Positions 4,823 to 5,982 of a stretch of 5,982 nucleotides of DNA are shown here, piece by piece. Within the stretch, counting starts at the first letter, position 1; each line of letters opens with the position of its first letter. This DNA is from JAGUYA01 sp043802425 (GTDB lineage: Bacteria > Omnitrophota > Gorgyraeia > Gygaellales > Profunditerraquicolaceae), in assembly GCA_043802425.1 (NCBI GenBank), contig JAZDLA010000055.1:1-5982 (forward strand), read 5' to 3'. The notes under the pieces were generated by a model. That model was not told the origin of the DNA. It saw only the letters and a list, made by a program, of their open reading frames with translations, and ran no database searches. The position numbers were made by a program, and so were the translations under genes.

Positions 4823-5982
4823 AATTTTGGTTTTTCTAAATGCCAGGGAGTATTCTGCTCATAGGCATAAGCTACCCTAAAAAGCATCTCCTCGTTAAAA
4901 GGCTTAGCCAGGATCTGTAATCCTACCGGCAACCCCTTTTTAGTAAAACCGCAGGGGATAGATATCGCCGGTATTCCGGATAAATTAGCTGAGATGGTAC
5001 AGATATCCGAAAGATACATCCTTAAGGGGTCCTTTATTTTTTCTCCGATTTTAAATGCCGGGGTCGGTGATGTGGGAGTAATGATACAATCAAATTCTCC
5101 AAACGCCGTATCAAAATCCTGTTTTACCAGGGTCCTAACTTTTTGGGCCCTAAGGTAATATGCGTCATAATAGCCGTGCGATAAAGCAAAGGTCCCTAGG
5201 ATAATCCTGCGTTTTGCTTCTTCGCCAAAGCCTTCGCCGCGCGTATTTTTATACATCTCAATTAAATTCTGATTTTTACCTTTTGAGCGGAAACCATACT
5301 GCACCCCGTCAAACCTGGCTAAGTTAGAGCTGGCCTCTGCCGTAGCGATGATATAATAAACCGCAACGGCATACTCGGTATGCGGCAAGGAGACTGTTTT
5401 ATATTCAGCCCCTAATCCTTTAAGTTTATCTACGGCCCCTTCTACTATTGCTTTGACTTCCTTATCCATGCCCTCGATAAAATACTCTTTCGGGATGCCT
5501 ATCTTGACGCCTTTTATATCATTCGTTAATGCCTGCGTGTAATCCGTAACGCCGATATCCGCTGAGGTAGAATCAACGGGGTCATGTCCGGAAATAATCT
5601 TCATTAATAATGCCGCATCCCGCACATCTTTGGTGATAGGGCCGACCTGATCGAGGCTAGAAGCAAAGGCAATCAAGCCATAACGGGAAACCCTGCCGTA
5701 TGTGGGTTTTAAACCTACTACGCCGCAGAATGCTGCGGGTTGGCGTATGGAACCGCCGGTATCTGAACCTAAGGCAAATACAGCCTCATCTGCGGCTACG
5801 GCTGCGGCAGAACCACCGGATGAACCTCCGGGCACGCATTCTAAATTCCAGGGATTATGCGTAGGCCCATAGCAGGAATTTTCCGTAGATGAGCCAAAGG
5901 CAAACTCATCCATGTTCGTCTTTAGCGGCAATACCGCTATACCCGCCTCTTTTAATTTGCGGATTACCGTAGCATCATAAGG
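4819..5982 (-). CDS. gatA: Aspartyl/glutamyl-tRNA(Asn/Gln) amidotransferase subunit A, N-terminus beyond right edge
   Basis: GatA is the amidase-signature subunit of GatCAB; it hydrolyses glutamine and passes ammonia to GatB. The frame is open to the window edge and starts PYDATVIRKLKEAG, giving 387 residues out of a usual total near 485, so about 100 N-terminal residues are missing. A TTG at 5929-5931 is an internal Leu codon, not a start, because recognisable GatA sequence continues upstream of it. Visible motifs are KTNMDEFAFGSSTENS, PGGSSGGSAAAVAA with the cis-Ser (codon 5821-5823), and SDTGGSIRQPAAFCGVVGLK with the nucleophilic Ser (codon 5749-5751). They continue with PTYGRVSRYGLIAFASSLDQ and the C-terminal part DCIITPTSPTPAF, SGIPAISIPCG and GLPVGLQILA. 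The catalytic Lys of the Ser-cisSer-Lys triad lies in the missing N-terminal part. The stretch AVLPLKTN is atypical; most GatA proteins have a form such as AVILGKTN. gatC is not in view and may lie upstream, off the right edge. Confidence 0.97.
   Translation of the reverse strand, partial: PYDATVIRKLKEAGIAVLPLKTNMDEFAFGSSTENSCYGPTHNPWNLECVPGGSSGGSAAAVAADEAVFALGSDTGGSIRQPAAFCGVVGLKPTYGRVSRYGLIAFASSLDQVGPITKDVRDAALLMKIISGHDPVDSTSADIGVTDYTQALTNDIKGVKIGIPKEYFIEGMDKEVKAIVEGAVDKLKGLGAEYKTVSLPHTEYAVAVYYIIATAEASSNLARFDGVQYGFRSKGKNQNLIEMYKNTRGEGFGEEAKRRIILGTFALSHGYYDAYYLRAQKVRTLVKQDFDTAFGEFDCIITPTSPTPAFKIGEKIKDPLRMYLSDICTISANLSGIPAISIPCGFTKKGLPVGLQILAKPFNEEMLFRVAYAYEQNTPWHLEKPKL

Noticed and set aside
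5929..5931. TTG as the start of gatA
   Set aside because: Conserved GatA sequence (PYDATVIRKLKEAG) continues in frame upstream to the window edge, so this is an internal Leu codon and the gene is partial.
1..5982. Defence system, mobile element, CRISPR array, tRNA or riboswitch
   Set aside because: All but a small fraction of the window is taken up by six recognisable housekeeping or envelope genes, and the gaps (2 to 64 bases) are too short for such elements. No spaced direct repeats or tRNA-like folds were seen.

Overview
The window is a protein-coding stretch from a bacterium with moderate GC content. All six genes lie on the minus strand, so transcription runs from high to low coordinates. 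In transcription order they are gatA (N-terminus off the right edge), gatB, an S41/CtpA-type protease with a PDZ domain, a YibQ-type divergent polysaccharide deacetylase, tsaD, and an MgtC/SapB-family membrane protein whose C-terminus runs off the left edge. I see no RNA gene, insertion sequence, CRISPR array, phage gene or convincing terminator.

The organism makes Gln-tRNA(Gln) and/or Asn-tRNA(Asn) by transamidation (GatCAB). The protease and the deacetylase are both predicted to be exported or membrane-anchored, which fits a cell with a periplasm. TAA, TAG and TGA all serve as stops, so TGA is not reassigned. The gene content, the base composition and the small repeats between genes would fit a lineage such as Omnitrophota or another uncultured Gram-negative-type phylum. 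This placement is a weak inference, not something the sequence proves.

Right half (about 3398-5982): gatA and gatB overlap by 4 bases (ATGA). The protease gene starts 2 bases after the gatB stop, with its Shine-Dalgarno sequence inside gatB. This is a tight translationally coupled operon. Left half (1-3397): protease, deacetylase, tsaD and MgtC-like gene follow with gaps of 29, 64 and 33 bases. Each gap holds a different small repeat: four tandem octamers, a heptamer-like GTAAYTM array, and a GC-rich 20-base imperfect palindrome. The genes after the first two gaps have no recognisable Shine-Dalgarno sequence, whereas the MgtC-like gene has a very strong one next to the palindrome.

Functionally the window joins translation fidelity (GatCAB amidation of mischarged tRNA, TsaD for t6A37 of ANN-decoding tRNAs) to envelope maintenance (CtpA and YibQ, also neighbours in Proteobacteria near envC). 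I found no new defence or biosynthetic system. The most unusual content is the repeat-filled intergenic gaps, plus a few atypical residues in otherwise canonical motifs of TsaD and GatA.
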